64,000 bases of DNA from Rotaria sp. Silwood1. Taxonomy: Eukaryota > Rotifera > Eurotatoria > Philodinida > Philodinidae. Of this stretch, positions 25,407-37,144 are shown piece by piece; the first letter of the stretch is position 1, and each line of letters begins with the position of its first letter. The notes below the pieces were generated by a model. The model was not told the DNA's origin and did not search any database. It was given only the letters and a program-made list of their open reading frames with translations. The position numbers and the translations under genes were made by a program. The stretch covers positions 2,860,094-2,924,093 of the forward strand of contig CAJNOP010000019.1 in the NCBI GenBank assembly GCA_905250075.1, given 5' to 3'.

Positions 25407-27877
25407 TGATAGTCGAATTTTTTATTTGACAACGGAAAAGTAATGAAGAGTACTATTAAAAAAGAAGACTGTGATTTTGTTAGATGAAATTCACTATTTA
25501 TAAACTTTAGATGTAAAATAGCACGTGTTTTGCTTCCTTATCTTCAAAAAAGGTAGCTTGAAAATTTGTTAGAAGAAGAGGTTTTTTCATAGACGATGAT
25601 ATCATCATACTTGTGAATGAATGTTGGATTTCTCCATGTAAAAATAAGATGAATAATCATTTTGTTTGTTATTGTTCTGTTATCTAAAAAAAATAAGTAA
25701 CTTTCAATTGACAAAACAATAATAGTTATACTTCTTGTTTTTAATGAAATTTTGAATGTAAATGACAAAAAAATTGAAAATGAGTATCAGAAAAACTGCG
25801 GACAATACAGACACCTATGGTTGTCTCAGTTTCAAACTGTAAAATATAACGATATCTAACTTGATCTTTATACATAAAACATCTTGTATAATTAAAAATC
25901 AAAGTAACAATAGGTGTCCATAGTTTTTACCAGTACTCATAGAAAATATTTGATTAAATACTTAACCATAATTGATAAGATAAAAATTAATAGAGGCATT
26001 CGAGCTGTTATATTGTATCGTCAAGGTTTCATAATGCGCAAATTGATTTGAAACACACTCTTCAAAGTTTATCATAACTTGTGGCAAAGGATATGAAAGC
26101 TAAAAGAAATCTTAACAACGACACTTGCAGTTAGATTGCATGTAAATTATTATTTAGTATATATAATCATGTTCGTTTTTTTAGTTTAGCGATAAATTTC
26201 ATGTCAAAATGTTGATTGATCTTTGGGATGAGATTATTGTCGTGAGATACAATGCACAGAATCATTCAAGAAATGTTCACAACTATACTTTTTAGATTTT
26301 CTTCAACATAACTCTTTAGCGATGAGTAATCAAGATTGCTATGACTATTCCGATCAAAGCGCACTCGAGCGCTCGATTTAAAATAGTAGTTGCAGCTTAG
26401 AACTAATATCATAAGATGTCGACGAATGTCCTTGACTTTCCGTGTGTGTTCACAATTGTTACAGGAATCAATCCTCTCTCCGCTCTAGACAGTCAAATAA
26501 TAATTGATATCAAAAGTGCACAATTATCGATGAATTGCACATGTGAGCTTAATATTGATTATTGATTTAATAAGAAAGGTAGATTATACCTACTGCTTGA
26601 TGCATGATATGTTTATCTTAGACATTTGGAATATATTTGTTAGAGTATGTAAAAAAACAACAGGCCATAAAAATTATTGTTTTAAATAATTTATAAATAT
26701 TTTTCACTTTCTCTTTTCAGAAGGCATGGTACTTATTTAAAAATAGCACTATCCAGTCACAGAGGCTTCACACAAAACACCTTAAAATGCGTAAAAGTTT
26801 TCGAAATTGACGTGTTTTTACTCGTTGGCAGCGGAAAATTCACGAGTCTTATTGCGTTTAAGGGCGAAACGCATAGTAACGGGCAAAGATTAGTTAGGAA
26901 AGCATATTTTTATGCGTATTTTTCTGAACGAGTTTTACTGTGTTCAACAAAAATTCGTTATTTCTCGTTGTTTAAACAATTCAGTATGTTTAACTGAATT
27001 CATCTTTTGAGAGTAGTTTAACTGCAGAATTTTTAGTTCATATATTTGGCGATCGAGTCTTGGCATAAGTGATGAAAGTTGTGTAAAATTATATTATCAA
27101 ACAATGATAAAGAATAAATCTAGAATATGATACATTAGCGTTTAGTATTGGTAAAAGAAAAAAAGTAGCCTAACAATAATACAATAAAAAAATAACTACT
27201 CGTATGAATCACTTGGTAAATGACAAAAACATCGTATTGATGAACCAGAAGCGACTAAACGCAACTACTAGTATTATCTCCCTGTTACACTACTTTTCCA
27301 TTTATCAAGAAATGACTCTACATATTCCTCATTAACAAGAAAAAGAGTTGTATGAATCGGCGTTCCAATGACAACTATCAGGAAAAGAACACTATTTCTG
27401 CGTTTAAATACATCAATTTTGATTATGACATGTTCAGATGCATCAATTTTTATTTGCAAGGTGTTTAATCATGTCGTTTTTATCTGCCATAAACGCCACT
27501 TGAATTATCATTGGAACCTGTTTTCTTTTATGCACTTGGGCATATTTATTTTTTACACATCCAAACTGACTTTTCTTGCGTTTTTTACTGAAAAAAAAAC
27601 GCATTTTACACAAACTCCCTAGAATGAATCTTCTTTTAAATACGTGCTCTTATTGAAAAATAACCTTTTTTTACATACAAATTCTAATATTCACATTCTT
27701 ATCATGAATAACAATGTCGTTTTACAAGGCAATATCTGCTATCATTCAGGCAAACATTTTGAAATATGAGACTGAAAACTATACTGTTTAAATAGACTCG
27801 ATATAGGTATAAATGTTATAAGTAATATGCATTAGAATATATTTTAACATTAAGAAAGAAAGAAAGAAAGATATAGT
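25407..27877. other. Gene-poor A+T-rich region
   Basis: No supported gene. Frames at 25544-25768, 26812-26997 and 27368-27622 show no family motif. TAAAATGCGT occurs near 26785 and, inverted, near 27600, but the flanks do not extend into convincing terminal repeats. A GAAA microsatellite lies just before 27870. Confidence 0.45.
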
Positions 27878-27985
27878 TGCTTAACAAAAAGAGCAAAGGC
27901 AGATGAATTAGACCAACTTTCATCTAATCAACAAAAAAACCTTAACCGAGCTCAAAAAGCTATAGATAAATTTATAGTGGAATAA
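27878..27985 (+). pseudogene. Orphan 3' exon or gene fragment
   Basis: A frame of about 36 codons follows an ATATAG acceptor-like sequence and reads KADELDQLSSNQQKNLNRAQ and then KAIDKFIVE before TAA. The composition is protein-like (charged, Gln/Asn-rich helical) and unlike the surrounding low-complexity DNA, but no upstream exon or family was recognised. It may be the last exon of a decayed or unrecognised gene. Confidence is low because the frame is short. Confidence 0.25.
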
Positions 27986-28489
27986 CAAATCAGTTAAGTT
28001 CGTTCCTGCAGCAATTCAACACACGGTATCTTTTTTTTTATTCTTATCAAAATTTCTATTGATTCATAGTAAGAGTGTTATTTTATGACATATTTAATTT
28101 ATTCGCATAGGTTAGATTTGAAAAGAATAAAATACATGTACTGCGCGTTTTTTTTTATTTCCTTCACAGTGCTCCCATATATATATATATATACTTAGAT
28201 CATGCCAAAAGTAGTGTCAGAGGTAGCTTAATTCCGTAAAGAAAATTTGAGGGAACTTTCTTTCTGTATGCACTGATAGTGCACACAATGCTCTTTTTTT
28301 TGTATGATATTTTATCATGCTTCAACTAATATCATAATGATACAATTTTCGGCAAAGAAGTGTTTGTTATAATATGTAACGATAAAACTATCTGCACGCA
28401 CATGTTTCATAGATATATTGAGTTTCGTTTTAAAAAATTAAGATTATTATTAGAATAAAAACGATAAGTCATAAAAAAATTCATCTAAT

Positions 28490-28790
28490 AGAGTATGAGT
28501 CTAAGAGTAAAGGTATTGACTATAAATATAAGGCTGCAAGGATAAGAGAACACGTGTAAGGATATAGAGTTGAGGCTATAGATATAACAGTGTAGAGGTA
28601 ACGGCATAGGTATAAGGGTATATTGATGAAGTTATAAAATTAGGAGTATAAATATATGAGTATAAAAGGAAAGGCATATGTATAAAAGTATTGAGACAAC
28701 AATGTCAATATTAGGCTTTAGCAGTAAGGCTATAGTTATATGAGTACAGATATAAAACTATAGGGTTAAGGTTAGGATAAAAGGATAGAG
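28490..28790 (+). repeat. Degenerate purine-rich array
   Basis: About 300 bp made of imperfect iterations of ATAAGGGTATA, ATAAGGCTATAG and GTATAAAAGG-like words, with almost all G on the plus strand. No fixed period is clear by eye. It looks like a strongly diverged minisatellite. Confidence 0.45.
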
Positions 28791-30008
28791 TAAAGCTCTT
28801 CAGGAAAAAACTTCGTTGTACAATGATCAAATGCATCGTGAAAAATTCGTTCTCGAACAATTTTTCTGCATTTTTAATGAAAGCAAAATGCATTCCAACG
28901 TGGATTCTTACATTTTTTTTTCATGAGTTAAATGGCATTTTCGATTAATCGCATGCGTAAAAACTTTTTTCTTTCGATGACCTAAAGGAAAGTTGTACAA
29001 TATATTCGAAATAACATTTTTTATTCAGATAAACGAAGAAAAATATAAATTTATTATAGAAATATTGAAATATAACAGAATTGCGCTGAGTTTTATTTGT
29101 CTAACCTCTGTTGACAGTGTGTTTTAATATTTCATGAGTCGCTATCTATTTATAATAATATAGTGCATAGAATATCTTGGCTCGAAATAATTTTAATTAT
29201 TATAGCTTCATCATTCTGAAGAAAACATTTCAAGTGAGCAAACAGTGGTTTGAATGATGTAACCTTAATAAATACTTCGAAATGTATCTTGTATTCTTTC
29301 TTCTCAGCTCTTATGAGTTTCATGTTTTTTTTCTAGTACTATTTCAGTTAGCTAACTCTTTCATTTTCCTGACTCATCCAATCCATGATATATTCGTTAA
29401 ATAATAGTCTCACATATACTTTTTGTTCTAAGCTAATCGCATTTTTTCTTCGTACGGGCTATTAAGAGTTGATAGATCGGTACTCTCATGCGAGCGACTC
29501 GATAAAGATCGATATATAAATTCTAGTGTTTTCATTGAAATATTTTATTCTGACATAAGTGAGATAGATACATATAAAGCGATCGACCATTATTGATCAT
29601 ATCAGTCTTTCATTTTTCTATTTAGTGTTTTGTTTTTCTGTTTAGGTTAGCAGACATAAGGAAGAAATTCAGATTATTAGTTAGATATTATTAATAAACT
29701 TTGATTAGATATTGGATGTTTGAAAAACTTCTAACCCATTTCAATCTTTTATATTGTTCTAGTATTTAAAATTGGACAGAGGTTGAGAATACATACTTAG
29801 AAAGTGAGATGTATATTGTTATCCAAAATCTATTAAACTTCACTGCTACCATCAGTAAGAAAGTGCTTTATTAAGATTTATCTGAAGATAATTCCAATAG
29901 GTCGTTTTTTTTATTCTTGTACATTATATTTTTTTATCTTTCCGATAATTAGATGAAGCTCTTCTAGTTAGAATAGCGTTTATCATACAGTTTCACTTTT
30001 ACTGAACG
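28791..30008. other. Intergenic, no gene seen
   Basis: A+T-rich sequence between the purine-rich array and the first foldback element. No gene, motif or other repeat was recognised. Confidence 0.45.
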
Positions 30009-30226
30009 TTTGATTTCTGAACTAAGTAAATTACTAGAGAAAATAGTCCTATCCATAGAGTTAGTTTGTATGAAAAATAGTTCAGTTGAGTTCTTAGGTG
30101 TTACAATTGTTTTATCATTTTGTAAGAACACTGTAATATCTAACAGCTCATCTAAACTATTTTTCATTCAAACTAAGTCTATGGATAGGGTTATTCTCTA
30201 AGAATTTACTTAGTTCAGAACTTAAA
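30009..30226. repeat. Foldback (MITE-like) element, ~218 bp
   Basis: Two inverted arms of about 100 bp meet near 30115. Both read, outside to inside, GTTT..TTCTGAACTAAGTAAATT, then CTATCCATAGA.TTAGTTTG and ATGAAAAATAGTT.AG. Small antisense frames on each strand are a consequence of the palindrome. The element lacks coding capacity and resembles a non-autonomous foldback element. No target-site duplication was confirmed. Confidence 0.7.
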
Positions 30227-31530
30227 CACATCAAGCCTCTTGAATGAAATCATAAAAATGTACACTTTCGCGATTTACTTTTCGTTAGAATTTTGATGCA
30301 TTTATTTTCATTGTTTGTCTGACTCATTACATCTCTAAAGAAAGTGAGTTGTAAACAGATCTCATACTACTCAAGAAATAATATTTCATGGCAATTCCCT
30401 CGAATTATTATCATACTGTGATCTGCATGTAGAGTCCCACTAGAATACGTAGCATATCGTCCTAAAGATTCCGACTCTTGCCGATATTTAATTCGGATAA
30501 TGGCTTCTTAGTAAACTCCTAGACGAATAGCTTTTGAAAAGAAATTTATTTTTGAACTTCGTCTTGCAACCCTATTCGTTCTGGAGTTTAGTATGAAATT
30601 TTAACAGGATACATAGATTTGAAAATTATGCAAGATATCTCTAAAGCAAAATAATTGTATTAGAGTAAGTCTTGGATGATAGAGTCTCAATTTAATGTTT
30701 TTGTCGGAAATACGATTGAAAATGTTCATTTTTATTCAAAACTAAGATTATATATAAACCATCGTTCGATACAATCCAAATTTAAAAATTATGACAAATA
30801 TATTCCAATAAATAAACATTAACCATTTTTATTAGTCGATCAAATATTATCCAAAATTTATTTGTACTTTAGTCTATCAATATTTAGCTTGACTGTAAGT
30901 ATAAAGCAGATACAACAACAGAAAATTAGCGCGTTAAAAAGACTAATACCATAAGGTGTATATATATGAATTCTTGATACGCTTTGCAGCAAGTTTTGTG
31001 ATAAAACACTAATTAAGCTTTTATTTCTGTTGATGTTACTGCTCATATTAATATTATCAAAACGAAATTAAAAATTGGTCGAACAGAACTTCGTCTATTT
31101 TGAAAACAAAAGCTGCATATATTAAATAAGCTGTCCTTTATCCATTAATTTGTAGAGATTTTCATGCTGCATCTTGTAGTATATTTTGTTTTTTTAATAA
31201 AACGTATTAAGTGGTTGAAAATTGAAACGCAAAAGACGGTCATTTAATCTGTCTTACCTGTCATATACATGTAGAACTATTGCTGTTAGCTATTCTTCGA
31301 TTATTTATGTGAACGCTGCATGCACAAAAAGAACAATATATATAGATTCTAAAAACCATTTCTGCAATGCTGAACGATAGTATTGTCGAAAGTATCTTTA
31401 TTTAAATAATTTCTGAACAATATTTATATGAATTTTCAATTTTCTTTATTGTATTTCGTTGATTTCATACATTAGAATGAAATTTATGGAACATCTTATC
31501 AAGGATTTACCCTTGGTGTGCCTTTTCGAC
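30227..31530. other. Intergenic, no gene seen
   Basis: A+T-rich sequence between the two foldback elements. The frame 30858-31046 (minus) has a hydrophobic low-complexity translation and is judged spurious. Confidence 0.45.
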
Positions 31531-31777
31531 TCTAATAGAGTTCGTGAGAGAACGAAACTCGTATAGAGTGTCATACATGTTAAACTGCAAAGATGAATTC
31601 AACTCACGTTTCAAATTTCAGCTTACAACTCAAGTTTCAACCACATGTGAAGATAGATGCGTGTGTTTGAAAGATGAAAGGTGAAACTTGAGTTGAATCC
31701 ATCTTTCAAGTTGGATGTGTGTATGACACCCCAAACACTCTATATGAATCTCGTTTTGATACAAACTCTATTACAGT
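31531..31777. repeat. Nested inverted repeat, ~247 bp
   Basis: The outer arms share TAATAGAGTT, an AACGA core, ATAGAGTG, TCATACA and ATTCAACTC in inverted order. Inside them CAACTCAAGTTTCA (31626-31639) pairs perfectly with TGAAACTTGAGTTG (31682-31695). It probably represents a small non-autonomous element or a long hairpin. It has no coding capacity. Confidence 0.65.
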
Positions 31778-32047
31778 TCTAAAGGAGTATTTAGAAAACG
31801 CTTTTGAACGATTCGTATTCATGTGTAGAAACCTTTAAAAAACGTTTTGCAGTATAGTATTCCTGTGAGGATAGTGGTAATGTTCCAAAAAGTGTCTCTC
31901 AAATATTTGCTTTAAGTAAATGTGAAGTTCACTATATAAATGTTGAAAACTTCATGGCACTAAATTCGCAATTCGATTCATAGATAAAAAGTATTTTTTT
32001 TCATATGAATTTAATGCAATGATTTCATCAAAGGAAGATCAGTTTAC

Positions 32048-32079
<32 letters not shown>

Positions 32080-32856
32080 AACGAGATTTTATGTATACAT
32101 TTAGATCTACATCATAGCTCACAGTTACTTTACGTATTGCAAAACTGGTTAATTTAGTCGGAAATTCCCAATTGTTTAAAAGTAATTGTTTCTTTTATTT
32201 TTAATCAATTATGTATAGGTATTTATTAATTTCCTATAAGAAAACATTTCGAAGAACTGCTGTCTCCTCTGTCAGCTCATTTACTTTTACATTTCTATAA
32301 AACTTGTGTATCTTTTACTATCGAGCAATATGTCTATTTATTTTTTTTATTTTTTCTCACAGTGACATGGAAGATGACAATACGTACGTAGATTTATTCG
32401 GTCACTGTTACGATCATGTCATTTCGTCCTACTCTTAGAAAAAAAAAAGAATAATGGGCATATTTGCAAGTAGTAAAAGATTAAAAAAATCTTATACCAA
32501 TATAAAAGTAAATGAACTGACGAAAAAGATAACAAATTCTTCAAAAATGTTTGCTTATACTACATTCATAAATAGGTATTAAATAACAGTTCATTTTAAC
32601 CAACATATAATGTATTAATAGATAGATAAATAAGTCTTTGTAAACAATTTAGGATGGTTTCCTTGAACATTATTAAAAAACTTCTTATTATATGTTAAAA
32701 AAAACAACTTTCACTTTTTGCATAACTTAAAATAACTGTTCGTCCTTATACTTATCATTCTATTAGTCGGTTAATATTTTCTCTAAAAGTAAGAACTATC
32801 AAAGAATAAAATATTGCTAAGTAAAAAAATAATTTTGTTCTCAATTGTCAGCCGTC
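31778..32856. other. Intergenic, no gene seen; contains a poly(A) run
   Basis: No gene recognised. A plus-strand run of 27 A lies at 32048-32074. Such a run can mark a retroposed sequence, but no coding remnant or target duplication was seen beside it. Confidence 0.45.
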
Positions 32857-34710
32857 ATGAAAAAGAAAAAGAAACGTAAGTCACTCTATGGGAAATACTC
32901 GAGTAGGTAAAATTTTTTTTTTGAAAAAGGAGAACGAGTTTAAAGAATTTCTTATGAGCATTGCATTAATTTTTTTTTTTATTTTGAATCATAGAAAATA
33001 AAAACAATAATTTATGTTGTAGATCTTCATTTCAATATTTCATTCATGCAGATATCAGAAATATCTCGTCTTCGAAATGAAAAGCAAACTATTGAGATCA
33101 TTAGAAGAAGACTAAATCAAATAAAAACTGATATTATCTCAAAATGTAGACAGTAAGTTATTCTTTTAAAATGAAATATACTATTTTAGAAATCTTATTT
33201 TTATAGAAATATACCAGCGTTGAATAAACAAATGTTTTTATTATCAATTTTATTAATATCACTTATCATGCTTTTATTTTTCAATTCATTTGGTAATTCT
33301 TTAAAAACACCAGTATTTATTGATGTTCATAAACAAGATATAATAAAAATAAATTGGAAATCAAGTTCAATTCCAAATATTGAAGAAAAATACATATTTT
33401 CTAAAAATGAATATTTAAATCAAACTCGAAAAGTAGATTTATTCTTATACTTTTTTTTTGTTGTATTCTGCTTTTATCATTCTAGTCTTCTGAAAATGTT
33501 ATTGCTTTCTTAGTAGCAAGTTTTACTGGTGATGTTCGTTTAGCTTATAATCCATATCCAATACTCCGCAATAAAATTAGTCAAATTGAGGAACGTCTGG
33601 GTGATAATAGTTCAACAGATTTAATTATTTTTCATACAGGTTATCCTTTTCAAGGAGATCTGTTATCAATAATTCAAGCTACTCGACGTCAAGTAGAGTT
33701 TGTTAATGTTGATCATATATTTTATAGATTCTCGCCAGGTTTTGATCCTCATATAAGAGATCCAAGTTGGTCACAGAAAGGTAAATGGAACTATCACCAT
33801 ATGTGTTATTTTTGGTTTAAACAAGTATTTGAATTAAAAATAATTCAACGATATCGATATATGATGCGGCTCGATGATGATTCACAAATTTTAGGTAATT
33901 TCAAAGTTTTTCGTAACATAAAGTCGATGTTGAAACAATAGAAATAATTTCATTATTAAATTTCTGAGACTCAATTATATTGACCATAACATTTGTATGA
34001 GCGAAATAAAAATATAAAGCATCTACAACGAAAAATAACATTGAGAACGTGAGAAATTCTTGAACAGAGTACTCATCAAACATATGACTTATTTCTATTG
34101 AAATTGAAAGAAAATTCAAGGAATATAATTTTTACAATAAATCGACTAAAATCAGATGTTACAAAATAAATCAAAACGATATATCATTGCTCTACGTCTA
34201 ATACTTCAATGGGAGACTCTTTCAACTCTTATGACAATGACGAACACATTTTTTTTTTGAAAAAAATTTTAATAAATAAATCTTTGTTTTTTAGGTAAAT
34301 GGCCTAATGTATTCGAAATAATGGTCAAACATCAAGCTCTGTATATGGCCAATCAGAGAGAAGTAGACTTTGAATATGTACTTCCAGGTATAACACTCGT
34401 AAGAAATGTCACCACTGCCTTTATTAGTAAAAATAAAATAACTCTTCAAAATCCTGCTATGTTCGCTGATATCTTTAATCGTACAATGGAAATACCTAAT
34501 TATTGGAATAATTTTGAAATCGTTGATTTATCATTTATGCGACGAAAAGAAGTTGTTGATTTTATACAATGTATTGATGAATCTAGAGGTGTGTTTCTTT
34601 ATCGATGGGGTGATGCTCCTCTTCGATATATAACTTTAGCTCTTTTTGTTAATGCAACTCAAATATTGCATCGACAACAACTAGGACTTGCTTATTGTCA
34701 TCCATGTTAA
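32857..34710 (+). CDS. GT15-family alpha-1,2-mannosyltransferase (KRE2/MNT1-like), five exons
   Basis: A Golgi-type II glycosyltransferase predicted to add alpha-1,2-mannose from GDP-mannose. Exons are 32857-32875, 33023-33152, 33207-33432, 33486-33894 and 34295-34710, with all phases agreeing, giving about 399 aa (385 aa if translation starts at the in-frame ATG 33046). A basic cytosolic tail precedes one membrane anchor (about residues 59-76, MFLLSILLISLIMLLFF). GT15 blocks follow: LIIFHTGYPFQGDLL, YHHMCYFWFKQVF (compare fungal MCRFxSG), YRYMMRLDDDSQI where fungal enzymes have WRxEP, YWNNFEIVDLSFMRRKE and FLYRWGDAPLRYITLALFV. GT15 is essentially a fungal and protist family, so an animal-like copy suggests horizontal acquisition; its introns indicate domestication. 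The first tiny exon is the least certain part. Confidence 0.82.
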
Positions 34711-37144
34711 TGAATGGTCATTAATTTTTTTTAAATATATGTAACGAAATAGGGAATTATGAAAAGTAGATTCAAAACAAAGATGAATAGTTTTAAAATT
34801 TTATTAAATATTTAGCCATTTGATCTATAAAACTTGTTTACAATATTTTATAGTATTAATAGGTAAGAATGCGATTTTGTACAAAGAGTTATTGAATTGA
34901 AATGAAATAGATTATGACTGCTGTCTTGAACAATCATTGAATCAGTATCCATATTAATCTAACATTAAACACGGACGAAAGATAATATGTCTTACGAGAA
35001 GACAATCTCAGGTGATAAAAAGTTTTTCAATCAAATGTAATGTCGGCTCAAGCTATGATTCAGTTGAAATACTAACTTCCTAGTATAATTTTTTCTTCAT
35101 CCTCTTACTCACTTAATAAAAGCACACTTTTGAATATGTCATCTTAAACCTTCGTCGATATGAAGATCTCGATTACACTATCTTGTCTACAAAGCTTTAG
35201 AATTTTTAGACTTATTGTTATAGAGACTTCAGCATATTAGAATTAACCTTTATTTTTATGAAAATTGCATTTTCAATGGATATTTTGGAAAACTTCTATT
35301 ACGATAATAATTCATCACAAAACTCTAAAATTTGCTAAGCAAGATTAATTTAGACAAAGTTTCGGATCAAAATTTGATAATTACAACCGATTATAGTTTA
35401 CATCCATATTGTCTTCATCGTTCTTGAATAGGTATATTAATAACCTAATTGGGAAAACATTTTTGAACGCCAAAGCTTTTTATCACTTGGGAAAATTATC
35501 TCGTTAGAAACAAAACGTATTTATTTCCTAATATAAAAAATTCTTATCTTGACTAGTCACAAAAAAAATTGTTTATTAGAAAGAGAATATTCTTTGAAAT
35601 ATCAGAACTAATATGTTATTGAATAATAACACGAGCATAAGTTACAAGAAAATATCATTGTAATAGCTGCATATATAATCAAAACTTAAATAAACAAAAT
35701 GATGATATTTCATATAACTAATTTTAGTTAATTTGCAATGATTTTTGAAAAAGTTTGATAAAAGTTCTTTTTTTTTAATATTATTCTTTAATGGTAAGAA
35801 ATGAAATTAATCAACATTACTGTTGATTAAATTATTATTAAATCTGTATGCCATTGCCTTTTCAAGCATACCAACTGTTGTATGTTCATGTATTAGAAAT
35901 GAATAGTTACATTTTGCATTTCTTTTCTCTTTACATGCTATATATTTGAATAAAATGTGAAGAAAAAGAGGAGGGAAAAATAGAATGATTGTAATGTCGT
36001 TAAAACAAAACGGTTGGCAGCAATCAATATTACAAATACGCTTAAAGGCTGACGGTTCCGAAAAAAAAATAGAATCGATAGTCAAACCGGAACCGGAAAT
36101 GGAATCGTGTAATAAAAACGCATAAAGCCGAGATCGGAATCAATGCAATAGAAAAATTTTAAATGATAACTGGGGGAAACTGTAGCGGTTTTGCATAATC
36201 TAAACTCCAAGAAATCAATTCTCGATTGAATCAGTAATAAACTATGTAAATTTTGCACGATTGGATGAAGAAAAAAAAGTTTAAAAAAGCTAGAAACTTG
36301 ATAACAGCTTCTGATAAAATCGAGCATCACGAAAAAATCATTTTTTCGGAACTGACATATATTTTCGAAGAAATATAGTGAGTGTAGGTGCGGATCTTCT
36401 CTTGAGTTACACTCACACTCACAATCAGTTCAAATCATAATAAGTTGATAACTATATAAAATATTCCGATAGCAACTTTACAAATATATCAATATTCAGC
36501 ATGATTTTAAGTATAAAGTTGATATGTCAACAATGACAAGTACTAAATGTGTATTTAATTGGTACAGTTTTTTATAGGAACAAAAGTCCAAAATTAGATG
36601 TATATGAAAGTCCCATGTAGAATACAGCAGAATTAGACATACAAATATGATACTGCGACAAGAGAGGTTTCAGTATGATGGCAATACTCAAGAGCAAGTA
36701 TGCTGGCCATTCAACCATTTTCTTTTTCCCTCCTTCTTGTTCGGTTATTTCACATTTCTAACTGACGCTTTTGTTTATATGTATAACCGTATATAGCTGT
36801 TATACATGACAACAGAAAGATAAATATACATAGTCTCAAGTACATACTGAATCAAAAGTCATGTAAAACTAAAATACTGCTTCATCTATCATAATAATTA
36901 CTAGACAGATACCTTAAAGTTCTTTTTTATTGTCTTGTACTATACTGACTGATATTTTTTTTCTCTCCTACCTTTTATCTATGTCTTCAAGATAATAATG
37001 TGTGATCTTATTATCCTTTTTTTATTTGTGTCTTTTATTTTTTCTTTCATTTTTTGTTCATAAAAATGCTGGTGATGGAATCAGTAATATATAATTCTTG
37101 TCTTTTTCTTTAAAACATATTTATTTAATTAAACTTATGTCTAG
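34711..37144. other. Intergenic, no gene seen
   Basis: A+T-rich 2.4 kb with no supported gene; the frames at 35807-36085 and 36082-36330 (minus) lack motifs. ACCGGAACCGGAA-type sequence near 36090 recurs inverted near 42168. A short GTGAGTG/CACTCACAC pair lies at about 36380-36422. Confidence 0.45.

Noticed and set aside
26780-27620. Possible DNA transposon bounded by inverted TAAAATGCGT
   Set aside because: Only about 10 bp match in inverted orientation and the flanks do not align; no target duplication or transposase.
29964-30201. Two similar small proteins on opposite strands
   Set aside because: Their similarity results from the foldback palindrome at 30009-30226, not from homology of genes.
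32048-32074. Poly(A) run as the tail of a retroposon
   Set aside because: No LINE/SINE-like body, internal promoter boxes or target duplication could be seen upstream.
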